From positions 1-19,830 of the forward strand of contig JAICQE010000070.1 in assembly GCA_025938035.1 (NCBI GenBank): a DNA stretch of 19,830 bases, in the 5' to 3' direction. Both the position numbers and the translations under genes were made by a program. Below, piece after piece: positions 6,787 to 13,299 of this stretch (within the stretch, counting starts at the first letter, position 1; every line of letters starts with the position of its first letter). The notes beneath the pieces were generated by a model. The model did no database searches and was not told the DNA's origin. It saw only the letters and a list, made by a program, of their open reading frames with translations. The DNA is from Vicinamibacteria bacterium (GTDB lineage Bacteria; Acidobacteriota; Vicinamibacteria; Vicinamibacterales; UBA2999).

Positions 6787-9021
6787 TTACGCGGATTTCG
6801 ATACGGCCACACGAACGCCGCCTGGCAACGGCTCAGCCTGAGCCCGCAGCGGCAGCGTCACGGTAAATGTAGATCCTTTCCCCTCGCCCTGGCTGGACGC
6901 CGTCACCGTGCCGCCGTGGCGCTCGACGATGTCGCGGACGATCCACAGGCCGAGACCAAGCCCGCGGTTACCCGTGTTCGCACCGCCCTGACGGAGCCGA
7001 TCGAACACGTACGGCAGGAATTCGCCCCTGATGCCGATGCCGTGATCGCTGACGACAATCCGCGCAAATCCATCGTCGCGGCGGAGCTCAACCTCGACCA
7101 CTCCGTCGTCCGGGGAGAATTTCACAGCGTTGGAGAGCACGTTGATCACGACCTGCTGCAAACGTTCGGGATCGGCAAGGAGCAGCGGGATATTGCGTTC
7201 GATTTCAGTGACGATCCGGACGTTCTTGTCGTCTGCTGCCGGACGCACGGCGTCCAGCGCGGCGCCGACAATCGCTTCCACCTGCACCGGCGCGAGCCGG
7301 AGCTCGAGCTTGCCCGATACGATGCGCGAGACGTCGAGCAACTGCTCGAGCAGCTGCGCCTGCGCGCGTGCGCTCCGCTCGATGGCCTCGCAGGCGTAAT
7401 TGGCGCGCGAGGGTTCGATCTGATCGTTGCGCAGCATTGCCGCCCAGCCGAGGACGGCATTGATCGGCGTCCGCAGCTCGTGAGATACGGTCGCCAGGAA
7501 CTCGTCCTTCGCGCGGCTGGCGGCCTGTGCTTCGCGGTAGAGGCGGCCGTTTTCCAGCGCCACGGCTGCCCGGGCGGCAAGTTCCTGCGCCAGAGAGAGA
7601 TCGGCCGCACCATATCGATCCGCCGTGCGCGAACCGAGCGTCAACAGTCCGAGCGTCTGGCCGCGCGCGACGAGCGGAATCAGCAGCAGCGATTCGCAGG
7701 CGACCGCACGCACCAATCGCTGATACTCCGAATCGGGACGGCCTGGCGAGGTGCGCACGGTCTCCGTAATGTTCGAGAGCAGCGCCGGCTGACCGGTTCG
7801 TATCGCGCGCGCAAACGGCCCGTCGCCACGACTCTCCGGCGGGATGCGCCGGATGGTATGCGTCGCTTCCCTGCGCGTGGGATCGATATCCACAACGTCG
7901 ACGCGCTGCAGGTTGCCTTCGTCGGTGACCAGGTCGACGACCGCGCAGTCGGCCAGCGACGGAACCGCCAGCCGCGCCAGGCTGATGAGCGTTGCTTCGG
8001 GCTCCAGCGCGGAATCGAGCACGGTAACCGTCTGCGCCAGAAACGCCGCGCGGCGGGCGGCGACCTCGGCGGCCGCGCGCTGCGCGACATCGCGATTTGC
8101 CAGCTCCGCGCGTTCGGCCTCGAGCCGTTTTCGCTCGTAGAGCCCCGCCAGCGCCGCGGCGACCGAGCCCAGCAGCTGGCAATCCTCTTCGGCAAATCGA
8201 CGCGGCGACGTGGAATAGACGGCGATGACGCCGAACGGCCGTACGGCGGTGCCGATTCTGGCTGCAAGCCCGCTTCGTATCCCGTGACCGCGCAGCACTG
8301 CGGGAATCGTGAATCGCACATCGGAATCGCCATCACCGACAGCCACCGGTTCGCGCGCGTACACCGCGTAGCCCGCCTGCGTGTCGATACCGGTGTAGAT
8401 CGTCAGCTGCTCGACGGCGTCCGCAGTCCACCCCGCGGCCGCAACGACGGTAAATGGCGCGCCCTCGTTACCGAGCTCGAGAACCAGCGCGTGATCGCAT
8501 TCAAGCGCCGACGCCGCGAGGCTGGCGGTGTCACGGCACACCGACTCCGTCGTGCCGGCCGCGAGTGCCCGCGACGTCACCTCGCCGAGCGTGCGCCGTC
8601 GGCGCGCCTCGGCAGCGGCGGCCTTGCTGAGCTCAATCGCGCGCGCCCTGGCGAGAGCGGCGCGGTGCCGCGCACGCGAGACCAGCGCGATGAGCGCAGC
8701 TGCGACGCCAAAGACAACGAGCGCGGCAAAGTCCAGCCGGTTTGGAGTCTTGAATTTCCAGGCGGGCGGAAGCACGACGATCACGGCGGCAAGCGCCGAC
8801 ATGAGCGCCGCGAACAACGCGGTCTGCGGTCCGCCGATGACGGCGCTCGCCAGTACCGGCAGCAGCAGTACGAGCAGTGGCCACGCGAGTGGCGATGTTG
8901 GAGGCCACTGCTGAAACGCCAGCACGACGAGGCCGACCAGCGCCAGCGCCGCTGCGTAAACAAATGGCCAACGTACTTCGCGAGCGAACCACTTGGCGAT
9001 TGACACGGCTGAGCTAAGCAC
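6787..9021 (-). CDS. Membrane histidine kinase, DUF4118-like TM - GAF - GAF - HisKA - HATPase
   Basis: About 744 residues. Four N-terminal helices (about 18-37, 45-61, 66-85, 97-114) with GPQTALFAALMSALAAVIVV resemble the KdpD-type DUF4118 membrane domain. Two GAF-like sensor domains follow (about 140-300 and 330-490), joined by an Ala/Arg-rich coil. HisKA carries SHELRTPINAVLGW (phosphoacceptor H514), and HATPase_c has the N-box NVLSNAVKFSP, G1 box DHGIGI and G2 box GLGLGL, so it should be active. The start is uncertain: GTG 9021, GTG 9006 and GTG 9168 are all in frame, with no clear Shine-Dalgarno. I chose 9021 because upstream codons run through a hairpin/T-tract and into REP repeats. No response regulator is adjacent, so the partner is elsewhere. 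Confidence 0.9.
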   Translation of the reverse strand: MLSSAVSIAKWFAREVRWPFVYAAALALVGLVVLAFQQWPPTSPLAWPLLVLLLPVLASAVIGGPQTALFAALMSALAAVIVVLPPAWKFKTPNRLDFAALVVFGVAAALIALVSRARHRAALARARAIELSKAAAAEARRRRTLGEVTSRALAAGTTESVCRDTASLAASALECDHALVLELGNEGAPFTVVAAAGWTADAVEQLTIYTGIDTQAGYAVYAREPVAVGDGDSDVRFTIPAVLRGHGIRSGLAARIGTAVRPFGVIAVYSTSPRRFAEEDCQLLGSVAAALAGLYERKRLEAERAELANRDVAQRAAAEVAARRAAFLAQTVTVLDSALEPEATLISLARLAVPSLADCAVVDLVTDEGNLQRVDVVDIDPTRREATHTIRRIPPESRGDGPFARAIRTGQPALLSNITETVRTSPGRPDSEYQRLVRAVACESLLLIPLVARGQTLGLLTLGSRTADRYGAADLSLAQELAARAAVALENGRLYREAQAASRAKDEFLATVSHELRTPINAVLGWAAMLRNDQIEPSRANYACEAIERSARAQAQLLEQLLDVSRIVSGKLELRLAPVQVEAIVGAALDAVRPAADDKNVRIVTEIERNIPLLLADPERLQQVVINVLSNAVKFSPDDGVVEVELRRDDGFARIVVSDHGIGIRGEFLPYVFDRLRQGGANTGNRGLGLGLWIVRDIVERHGGTVTASSQGEGKGSTFTVTLPLRAQAEPLPGGVRVAVSKSA

Positions 9022-9063
9022 AGAGACGGGAGAACGCGCCCGGTTGTGGCAAGGACCCTGCCG

Positions 9064-9082
9064 AACAGCCGGGCTGTTTTTT
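9064..9082 (+). terminator. Terminator-like hairpin plus T6 with no gene in front of it
   Basis: A stem AACAGC / GCTGTT with CGG loop runs into TTTTTT on the plus strand. The only plus-strand material upstream is antisense to the kinase gene. It could end an antisense transcript, or act as structure in the kinase leader when read on the minus strand. Confidence 0.4.
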
Positions 9083-9171
9083 ATTGAGGTTACGAACGGT
9101 TTTGGGAACTGACCGTGAAGAAACTGATCGGCCGGCCAACACAGCCGGGCAAAAACTTTACGGGGCACAGG

Positions 9172-9195
9172 GTCCGCCTAAAGGCGGACACTACG
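9172..9195 (-). repeat. REP-like palindrome copy 4
   Basis: A perfect 7-base stem GTCCGCC / GGCGGAC with TAAA loop, followed by ACTACG. On the minus strand this is CGTAGT, stem, TTTA loop, stem. It forms a direct tandem pair with the next copy. Confidence 0.85.
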
Positions 9196-9205
9196 ACCGC
9201 ACAGA

Positions 9206-9229
9206 GTCCACCTAAAGGCGGACACTACG
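9206..9229 (-). repeat. REP-like palindrome copy 5
   Basis: The same element as the copy 34 bases upstream, with one stem mismatch (GTCCACC / GGCGGAC), TAAA loop and ACTACG tail, in the same orientation. Confidence 0.85.
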
Positions 9230-9236
9230 TGCGCCA

Positions 9237-9248
9237 GCGGACACTACG
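9237..9248 (-). repeat. Partial REP-like copy 6
   Basis: GCGGACACTACG matches the right half-stem and tail of the two preceding copies exactly; the left arm and loop are missing. Confidence 0.6.
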
Positions 9249-9266
9249 AACGCCAGGAGAGAGCGA

Positions 9267-9288
9267 GGCGGGCTCGCTTGAGCCCGCC
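9267..9288. repeat. Perfect GC-rich hairpin downstream of the DUF5670 gene
   Basis: GGCGGGCTC, loop GCTT, GAGCCCGCC: a perfect 9-base stem 23 bases after the DUF5670 stop on the minus strand. No T-tract follows, so it is more likely a dispersed palindrome or an mRNA 3' stabiliser than a standard intrinsic terminator. Confidence 0.6.
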
Positions 9289-9310
9289 CCACCGATTGAA
9301 TCGCCGAGCG

Positions 9311-9463
9311 TCAAACAATCGTCCGTCGGCCCGAGAGCAGACCCACGATGAACAGCACGATCGCGATCACGAGCAACACGTGCACGAACGCGCCAATCGT
9401 ATAGGTGCCGACGACGCCCAACAGCCACGCGATTAAGAGAATTACCGCGAGAACGTAGAGCAT
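9311..9463 (-). CDS. DUF5670 / lmo0937-family small membrane protein
   Basis: A 50-residue protein beginning MLYVLAVILLIAWLLGVVG and ending GLLSGRRTIV. Two hydrophobic segments (about 2-19 and 27-43) are separated by a short TYTIGAF turn. Length, the WLLG(V/L)V..YT(I/L)G.F.H.LLVIA pattern and the basic C-terminus match the lmo0937 family, a group of tiny inner-membrane proteins of unknown function often near stress genes. ATG 9463 has GGAGG five bases upstream. Its transcript would run toward the REP cluster. I am confident of the family; its role is unknown. Confidence 0.9.
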   Translation of the reverse strand: MLYVLAVILLIAWLLGVVGTYTIGAFVHVLLVIAIVLFIVGLLSGRRTIV

Positions 9464-9692
9464 CTTTCCCTCCTGCCCATTGAGGCTGCAAGCGGGCGGA
9501 CGTGAACCGTTTGCACCTCAGGCCGCATAGCGGTTTCGTCGCCGCACTGACGGATCTGACAGCTCACCCGTACCGAGACCTCGACGGCAGCCAGCGAGCC
9601 GTGCGGCGCAACTCAACGCCCGTCAACGACTTCGCCTCCACCTGTGGTCAACGCTGCGCGGTGGCACGTGTCTGGACAGATGGGCTGGTCGC
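9464..9692. other. Divergent intergenic region without a recognised feature
   Basis: 229 bases between the DUF5670 gene (minus) and a small plus-strand gene. It must hold both promoters. I find no clear -35/-10 pair and no terminator; short open frames here lack ribosome-binding sites and coding bias. Confidence 0.5.
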
Positions 9693-10004
9693 ATGAACGC
9701 CATCACCAGCACGGGCCGCCACGAACAGCAGCAGTCGATCACCGCCGCAGGCGAGTGGTTCGAAGCGCTGGATCGGCGCGCGTTCGGACAGGGTCACGCG
9801 AAGTGGGTGGCCTCGGTACTGCGCGTGCATGGAGATGATCGCGACTGGTGGATCGACGTCGCGACCACGGCGAACCCCGCGGCAAACGTCGTCCTCCGCG
9901 TCTCGCGCCGCGCGACGGTGTTCCACGCCGTCGCGGCGCTGCGCCGACACCGGCCGCGCACGGAATCGTGCGCACCGGTCATCGACGTCATGCGCGCCCG
10001 TTAG
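9693..10004 (+). CDS. Hypothetical protein, 103 residues
   Basis: Starts MNAITSTGRHEQQQSITAAG. The central part reads DWWIDVATTANPAANVVLRVSRRATVFHAVAALR, giving a mixed alpha/beta look with a short amphipathic C-terminal helix region. There is no signal peptide, membrane helix or recognised motif. Third codon positions are strongly G/C through the whole frame, which supports a real gene even though no good ribosome-binding site precedes the ATG. It converges on the HTH-protein gene with 15 bases between the stops. Confidence 0.6.
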   Translation: MNAITSTGRHEQQQSITAAGEWFEALDRRAFGQGHAKWVASVLRVHGDDRDWWIDVATTANPAANVVLRVSRRATVFHAVAALRRHRPRTESCAPVIDVMRAR

Positions 10005-10019
10005 GAAATCCCAACCAGC

Positions 10020-10610
10020 CTAGAAGGACACTTGAAGTTCTTCGTGCCCTTCGATTTCTTCGTACCTTCGTCGCTCAGCCTGAGGTAGCGGCGACCTGAC
10101 GAGCGCCCGCAGGCTGCGCGCCGCCAGCCTGCGGTCGACGCAGAGATTCGCGACGGGGTAGTACGCCAACGCCGTGAGGCCAATGGCCGGCAGGGCATCG
10201 ACTGGCAGAACCCACGTGCCGGCCATGCCGAGCACGGTGACGGCTGCGAGTTCTCCGGCGACAACCGCTACACGCTTCAGCGCCACGGCGGCGGACGTGT
10301 CTCTGACCGCCAGTTCCAGCCGGAGTTCAGCGGGCTTTTCGGCGACCGGCGTAGCCGCAGGTTCGTCTGGAAACAGGCGGACGAAGTCGTTCAGAACCGG
10401 TTCTGGCGAGAGTCCGATTGCGACTACGTACTCGCGGAAGAATGACCGTCGGTAGATTCCCTTCGGCCACCTCGAGACGTCGCCGCGCTCGAGGCTGGAT
10501 AGCAGTGCGACGCTGATTTTTGTCGATTCAGCGATGTCTGGAAGCGTGATGCCGATTTGCTCTCGGCGGGTTCGAAGCGTAAGACCAAACGCCTGGCGGG
10601 CGTCCGTCAA
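10020..10610 (-). CDS. RodZ-type HTH membrane protein
   Basis: 196 residues. Residues about 8-80 form an HTH_25/RodZ-like domain: FGLTLRTRREQIGITLPDIA, STKISVALLSSLERGD, WPKGIYRRSFFREYVVAIGL. A hydrophilic linker follows, then two hydrophobic segments (about 110-150). RodZ proteins link MreB to the envelope, but here the periplasmic DUF4115 domain is absent, so a regulatory role is equally possible. The TTG start overlaps the preceding stop as TTGA and has GGGGGGA seven bases upstream; an in-frame GTG at 10640 lacks a ribosome-binding site. The last 14 residues (YEEIEGHEELQVSF) are encoded by a dispersed CACGAAG-type repeat, so the original C-terminus was probably replaced or extended. Confidence 0.8.
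   Translation of the reverse strand: MTDARQAFGLTLRTRREQIGITLPDIAESTKISVALLSSLERGDVSRWPKGIYRRSFFREYVVAIGLSPEPVLNDFVRLFPDEPAATPVAEKPAELRLELAVRDTSAAVALKRVAVVAGELAAVTVLGMAGTWVLPVDALPAIGLTALAYYPVANLCVDRRLAARSLRALVRSPLPQAERRRYEEIEGHEELQVSF
10030..10076. repeat. CACGAAG-type low-complexity repeat, copy A
   Basis: On the minus strand, spaced words CGAAGGTACGAAG, TCGAAGGGCACGAAG and AACTTC match the two arms at 15946-15983 and 16023-16059. The copy encodes the C-terminal tail of the HTH protein. Confidence 0.75.
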
Positions 10611-10762
10611 CGCTCGTCCCCCCGATGCCCGAGCAGCCACTGCTGGCTGACCGTGCCGAGCTCGAATCGGTTATGTGCCCTTATTCGCTTTGTCGTCAAC
10701 ATGACGACGGCGATGAGCAGCAGGACCGCTGCACTGACGGTGATTGCGATGGAACTGATCAC
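10607..10762 (-). CDS. Small single-pass membrane protein, 51 residues, coupled to the HTH gene
   Basis: Reads MISSIAITVSAAVLLLIAVV for the membrane helix (2-22), then a cytoplasmic tail with TTKRIRAHNRFELGTVSQQW and LLGHRGDER. The basic residues after the helix predict N-out/C-in. The GTG at 10762 is the only sensible start before the helix; GAGGAG lies about 17 bases upstream, too far to be normal. The stop TGA overlaps the TTG start of the HTH protein (TTGA), a coupling signal that is the best evidence for both genes. I recall similar small proteins with a GTVSQQWL-like tail in Acidobacteria, but no function. Confidence 0.65.
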   Translation of the reverse strand: MISSIAITVSAAVLLLIAVVMLTTKRIRAHNRFELGTVSQQWLLGHRGDER

Positions 10763-10832
10763 GGTGCGATCAAAATACGCTCCTCGGTCGAGATGATCAA
10801 GAGGCGAACGACATCGCGACCGAATCTTTCTT

Positions 10833-11534
10833 TTATGTGATTGTATCGACGACCATCCGCCAGCTCGCCGCGACCGCATCCGCCACCATGCCGCCGCACA
10901 ACCACGTCGTCGCATCACGGCGGCGGCTCCAGACGACTTCGACGGGTACCGGCATGTCCGCGTGTGGAAGAAACATTCGGAATGCGCCGGGAGGACCAGC
11001 GCCTGCGCTCCGGCGCATCTCGACACAGACGCCTCCGTAGCTGACGTCGAGCATCCGCGCCGCGGCGTCATCGACGTCGACCCGCACTTCCTTCATCACC
11101 GCCTTGCGCGGCCAGCGGCGGATTGCCGAACCGACGCGTCCTTCCGACAACACGCGCCTGACGAGCGATGTCAGCACGGACGGCGAGATCGGCTTGAGGA
11201 GGAATTCCGCACCGAGACGCCGCGCGTCAGCCTCGATCGCGGGATCGGCGAATCCGGTGAGCACGATTGCCGGAATCGGTTCCGGTCGCACGGCAACGAG
11301 ATGAAGCCCGTTGTATTCGTCGAGTCTGATGTCAACGAGCAACAGATCGGGATGGGCTTCCGAGAGGAGCTTGATTGCCGTTGGCACGGTGCTGGCGGTG
11401 ATCGTCTCGTAGCCCGCGTCCTCCAGCAGCATTGCGAGCCCCACACGCGTGGGCTCGTCGTCATCGACGATCAATATCCTGTGGGGCATCGACTGCGCGA
11501 CGTCCCGCCATTCCGGGCGGACGCTCGGATTCAT
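10833..11534 (-). CDS. Response regulator with receiver and PilZ (c-di-GMP-binding) domains
   Basis: 233 residues from ATG 11534 (ATG 11489, at MPHRILIVDDDE, and ATG 11579 are also in frame; none has a strong ribosome-binding site). Receiver, about 17-130: acidic pocket DDD (24-26), phosphoacceptor D68 in LLLVDIR, T93 in VLTG and K114 in LLKP. PilZ, about 138-230: RxxxR as R139-RWP-R143 and DxSxxG as D163-V-S-Y-G-G168, both complete, so c-di-GMP binding is expected. There is no DNA-binding domain; output is presumably protein interaction. It lies downstream of a kinase-like gene without catalytic residues and 70 bases upstream of the small membrane protein/HTH pair. Confidence 0.9.
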   Translation of the reverse strand: MNPSVRPEWRDVAQSMPHRILIVDDDEPTRVGLAMLLEDAGYETITASTVPTAIKLLSEAHPDLLLVDIRLDEYNGLHLVAVRPEPIPAIVLTGFADPAIEADARRLGAEFLLKPISPSVLTSLVRRVLSEGRVGSAIRRWPRKAVMKEVRVDVDDAAARMLDVSYGGVCVEMRRSAGAGPPGAFRMFLPHADMPVPVEVVWSRRRDATTWLCGGMVADAVAASWRMVVDTIT

Positions 11535-11659
11535 TTCCGGGGGATACGGGAGTTTACTCCTCATCCGGCGCGCGCGCATGCGTAAGCCGTGCCGCCGGGC
11601 TTAGAGCCGCTCAGGAGGGGAAAATCCGGAAGATTTCAGCGAACCCTAGTTAATGGATG

Positions 11660-11686
11660 AGCCCGGCGACATGACGCCACCGGGCT
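11660..11686 (-). terminator. Long hairpin downstream of the kinase-like gene
   Basis: AGCCCGG pairs with CCGGGCT, and the stem can continue inward through a wobble pair for about 11 pairs around a GTCAT loop. It lies 37 bases after the stop of the kinase-like gene. There is no T-tract on the minus strand; on the plus strand T6 appears about 11 bases after the stem. It may be a terminator or a 3' stabilising structure. Confidence 0.4.
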
Positions 11687-11722
11687 GATCCGTATTCTTT
11701 TTTGACGGAAGGAAGAGTTTCG

Positions 11723-12592
11723 TCAAGCGAGGCGCGGAACGACGACGCGCACCTCGGTGCCTGCTGTTCCTCCGCTGGCCGCGACGCGTCCCCTGAACGC
11801 CGAAACGACTCGGGCTGCGCCCGTCAGCGGAGCGGCCGTTGTCCAATTCGCCGGAGCCGGAGCCTGCGCCTGTGAGATGCCGAAGACGACGTCGCTGCCC
11901 TTCGCCTCCGCAAGCACCATGACCGTGAACGCCGATGGCTCCTCCGTCAAGCTGATCGTCGTCATCAATAATCCGGAGAGCGCGGCGACGAAGAGATCTT
12001 CGTCCACCGAGAGCGAGCGGTCGCCCACGCTGATCCGCGATTCGATGCTGAGGCCGCGCAAACGCCGCTCCGGCTCAATCGACTTCAGCAGCTGATCGAC
12101 GATCGCCTGCGCACGAATCGGCTTCGGCGCCGGCGCCAGCTCACCGCGCAGGAAGCGCGCGACGCGCAGCAGGCAGGTGGCTTTCCATGCTTCTGCGCGA
12201 ATCAGATTTGCGGCTACTGTCGACGCCAGCGCGGGACCGCGATCGGAGAGAAGGTTCGTGGACGCGAGCAGCGCTGCCAGCGACTGCGCGAGATCGCGCC
12301 CGGCCTGAACAGCGGCCAATGCGCCCGCATCAACGGCGTCCTCCTCCCGGACGGCGGGAGGCGCCGCCGCCGTTGCCGAAGGCTCCTTGCCTCCGGAACG
12401 CGGTGGAGTGTCGAGCATTTCGACGTAATGCTTGTCTGCTCGCATCCGGAACGTTCGTGGAAGACCCTCCCGGACAGGAGCCGGATTTGACGGCTCGCTG
12501 GTCTCCTCTTCGCCAGCGAGGATGTCCTCGATGCGAATGGCGGAAGGATTGGAAAGGGGATCATCCGGGTACTGCACGTCAGGGGGGACCAT
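11723..12592 (-). CDS. Degenerate histidine-kinase-like protein (probable pseudokinase)
   Basis: 289 residues from ATG 12592. N-terminal about 90 residues hydrophilic, with RTFRMRADKHYVEMLDTP. From about residue 90 the order resembles a kinase core: helical pair (AAVQAGRDLAQSLAALLAST ... LLRVARFLRGEL), then PIRAQAIVDQLLKSIEPERR, then VDEDLFVAALSGLLMTTISL where an N-box should be, and a C-terminal SAFRGRVAASGGTAGTEVRV resembling the last strands of HATPase_c. The phosphoacceptor H-E motif, N-box Asn, G1 Asp and G2 glycines are not visible, so catalysis is unlikely. The frame is open upstream through a low-complexity repeat that I exclude. It precedes the receiver-PilZ gene and may bind it or another kinase. 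The fold assignment is inference from pattern. Confidence 0.65.
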   Translation of the reverse strand: MVPPDVQYPDDPLSNPSAIRIEDILAGEEETSEPSNPAPVREGLPRTFRMRADKHYVEMLDTPPRSGGKEPSATAAAPPAVREEDAVDAGALAAVQAGRDLAQSLAALLASTNLLSDRGPALASTVAANLIRAEAWKATCLLRVARFLRGELAPAPKPIRAQAIVDQLLKSIEPERRLRGLSIESRISVGDRSLSVDEDLFVAALSGLLMTTISLTEEPSAFTVMVLAEAKGSDVVFGISQAQAPAPANWTTAAPLTGAARVVSAFRGRVAASGGTAGTEVRVVVPRLA

Positions 12593-12706
12593 TTGAAATT
12601 TGAGATTTGGGATATGAGACTGATGATTTGGATTTGGCGATTGGTGATTGGTGATTGGTGATTTGGAAACCAATGATGAATGATTCGTTGATCCAATTCA
12701 AATCAA
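12593..12706. repeat. CCAATCA/AAATCTC-type low-complexity tract at a gene start
   Basis: On the minus strand, CCAATCA occurs three or four times in a row, then CAAATC words and CAAATCTCAAATTTCAA run into the ATG at 12592. The tract is AT-rich against a GC-rich background, and its frame-open translation (NHQS-like) is not protein-like. It replaces any recognisable ribosome-binding site. Confidence 0.75.
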
Positions 12707-12864
12707 GATCGCGCGTTCACCGATGAGCAACCGTTCATCGATCATCGTTCCCGACTTTCTCAGAAAACAGTCTGCGGCATGCACCTGGTCTGCGGTACTT
12801 GTTGAGATTTACAGGCATTCTGCGCTATCGGCTCCGGGCCTGACGTTTGCTCAGCTGTCACTCG

Positions 12865-13152
12865 ATGACCAGTCACGGAGCCGGGAAAAGCGCGCTCGAC
12901 GAGTTCCTTCCGGAATCGGCACTTGCATCCGAGATCTCCCGTTTCCGCGGCGAGCCACGTGGGGCGATTGACCTGTTCGTGTCAGCGGAGGACGTTCAAC
13001 TGGAGCCGATCGAAGTTCTCGCGCGGCGGCCGCCCCGAGCGAACTCGTCGTCCGTGCAGCTGTGGCCGATGCTCGCCGCCGCGCTCGTGGCGATCGGGGT
13101 CTCCATGCTCGCGCTGGCCGCGTTCGCGCGGTTCGGCTTCTCCACCCTCTAA
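12865..13152 (+). CDS. Tail-anchored small protein of unknown function
   Basis: 95 residues from ATG 12865 (ATG 12847 is an 18-base-longer alternative; neither has a clear ribosome-binding site). A soluble N-terminal part (SALDEFLPESALASEISRFR, then VQLEPIEVLARR) is followed by one strong C-terminal helix (WPMLAAALVAIGVSMLALAAF, about 69-89) and FARFGFSTL. This suits a protein anchored by its tail with the bulk in the cytoplasm. GC-rich third positions support coding. No family recognised. It precedes the coil/DUF4115 gene by about 147 bases on the same strand. Confidence 0.65.
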   Translation: MTSHGAGKSALDEFLPESALASEISRFRGEPRGAIDLFVSAEDVQLEPIEVLARRPPRANSSSVQLWPMLAAALVAIGVSMLALAAFARFGFSTL

Positions 13153-13216
13153 CCAGCATCTCCAGACCGGCGCTCGACTTACGGCAGGACGGGTGCGACA
13201 ATCGGGGGCGGTTAGC

Positions 13217-13244
13217 TAAAGCTCCAGCGCGCCACGGCCGAACT
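13217..13244 (+). promoter_or_regulatory. Possible sigma-28 (FliA)-like promoter
   Basis: TAAA, 16 bases, GCCGAACT, compared with the consensus TAAA-N15-GCCGATAA. The -10 core GCCGA is intact and spacing is off by one. It lies about 55 bases before the ATG of the coil/DUF4115 gene, and a small hairpin GCCGT-TTTT-ACGGC follows. Confidence 0.25.
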
Positions 13245-13299
13245 CCAAGTACGCCGTTTTTACGGCCCAGGTCGCGAAGAACTGTTAACCCCTCCAGAA

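Larger units (their letters stand above)
9022..9310. other. Repeat- and hairpin-rich spacer upstream of the kinase
   Basis: The 289 bases between the kinase start and the DUF5670 stop hold no convincing gene. They contain a stem-loop with T6 (9064-9082), two full and one partial REP-like palindromes (9172-9248), and a perfect 9-base GC-rich hairpin (9267-9288). The word ACAGCCGGGC also occurs twice about 75 bases apart. Confidence 0.7.

Noticed and set aside
6640..9003. A 787-residue open frame on the plus strand
   Set aside because: It lies antisense to the histidine kinase, which has clear domain motifs. Long antisense frames are expected in GC-rich coding DNA, and its translation is Arg/Asp-rich without domains.
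9172..9248. Possible CRISPR-like spaced repeats
   Set aside because: Only two full copies, each a 24-base palindrome with a tail, with a 10-base gap; related copies are dispersed across the window. This fits REP elements, not a CRISPR array.
9225..9491. An 88-residue minus-strand frame
   Set aside because: It is a shifted frame over the DUF5670 gene, has no family likeness, and runs through the GC hairpin and REP remnant.
11590..11690. Possible c-di-GMP riboswitch before the receiver-PilZ gene
   Set aside because: The conserved GEMM core words are absent on both strands; only a simple hairpin is present.
12723..12971. An 82-residue plus-strand frame upstream of the tail-anchored protein
   Set aside because: It has no ribosome-binding site, and its 3' half overlaps the better-supported frame starting at 12865.
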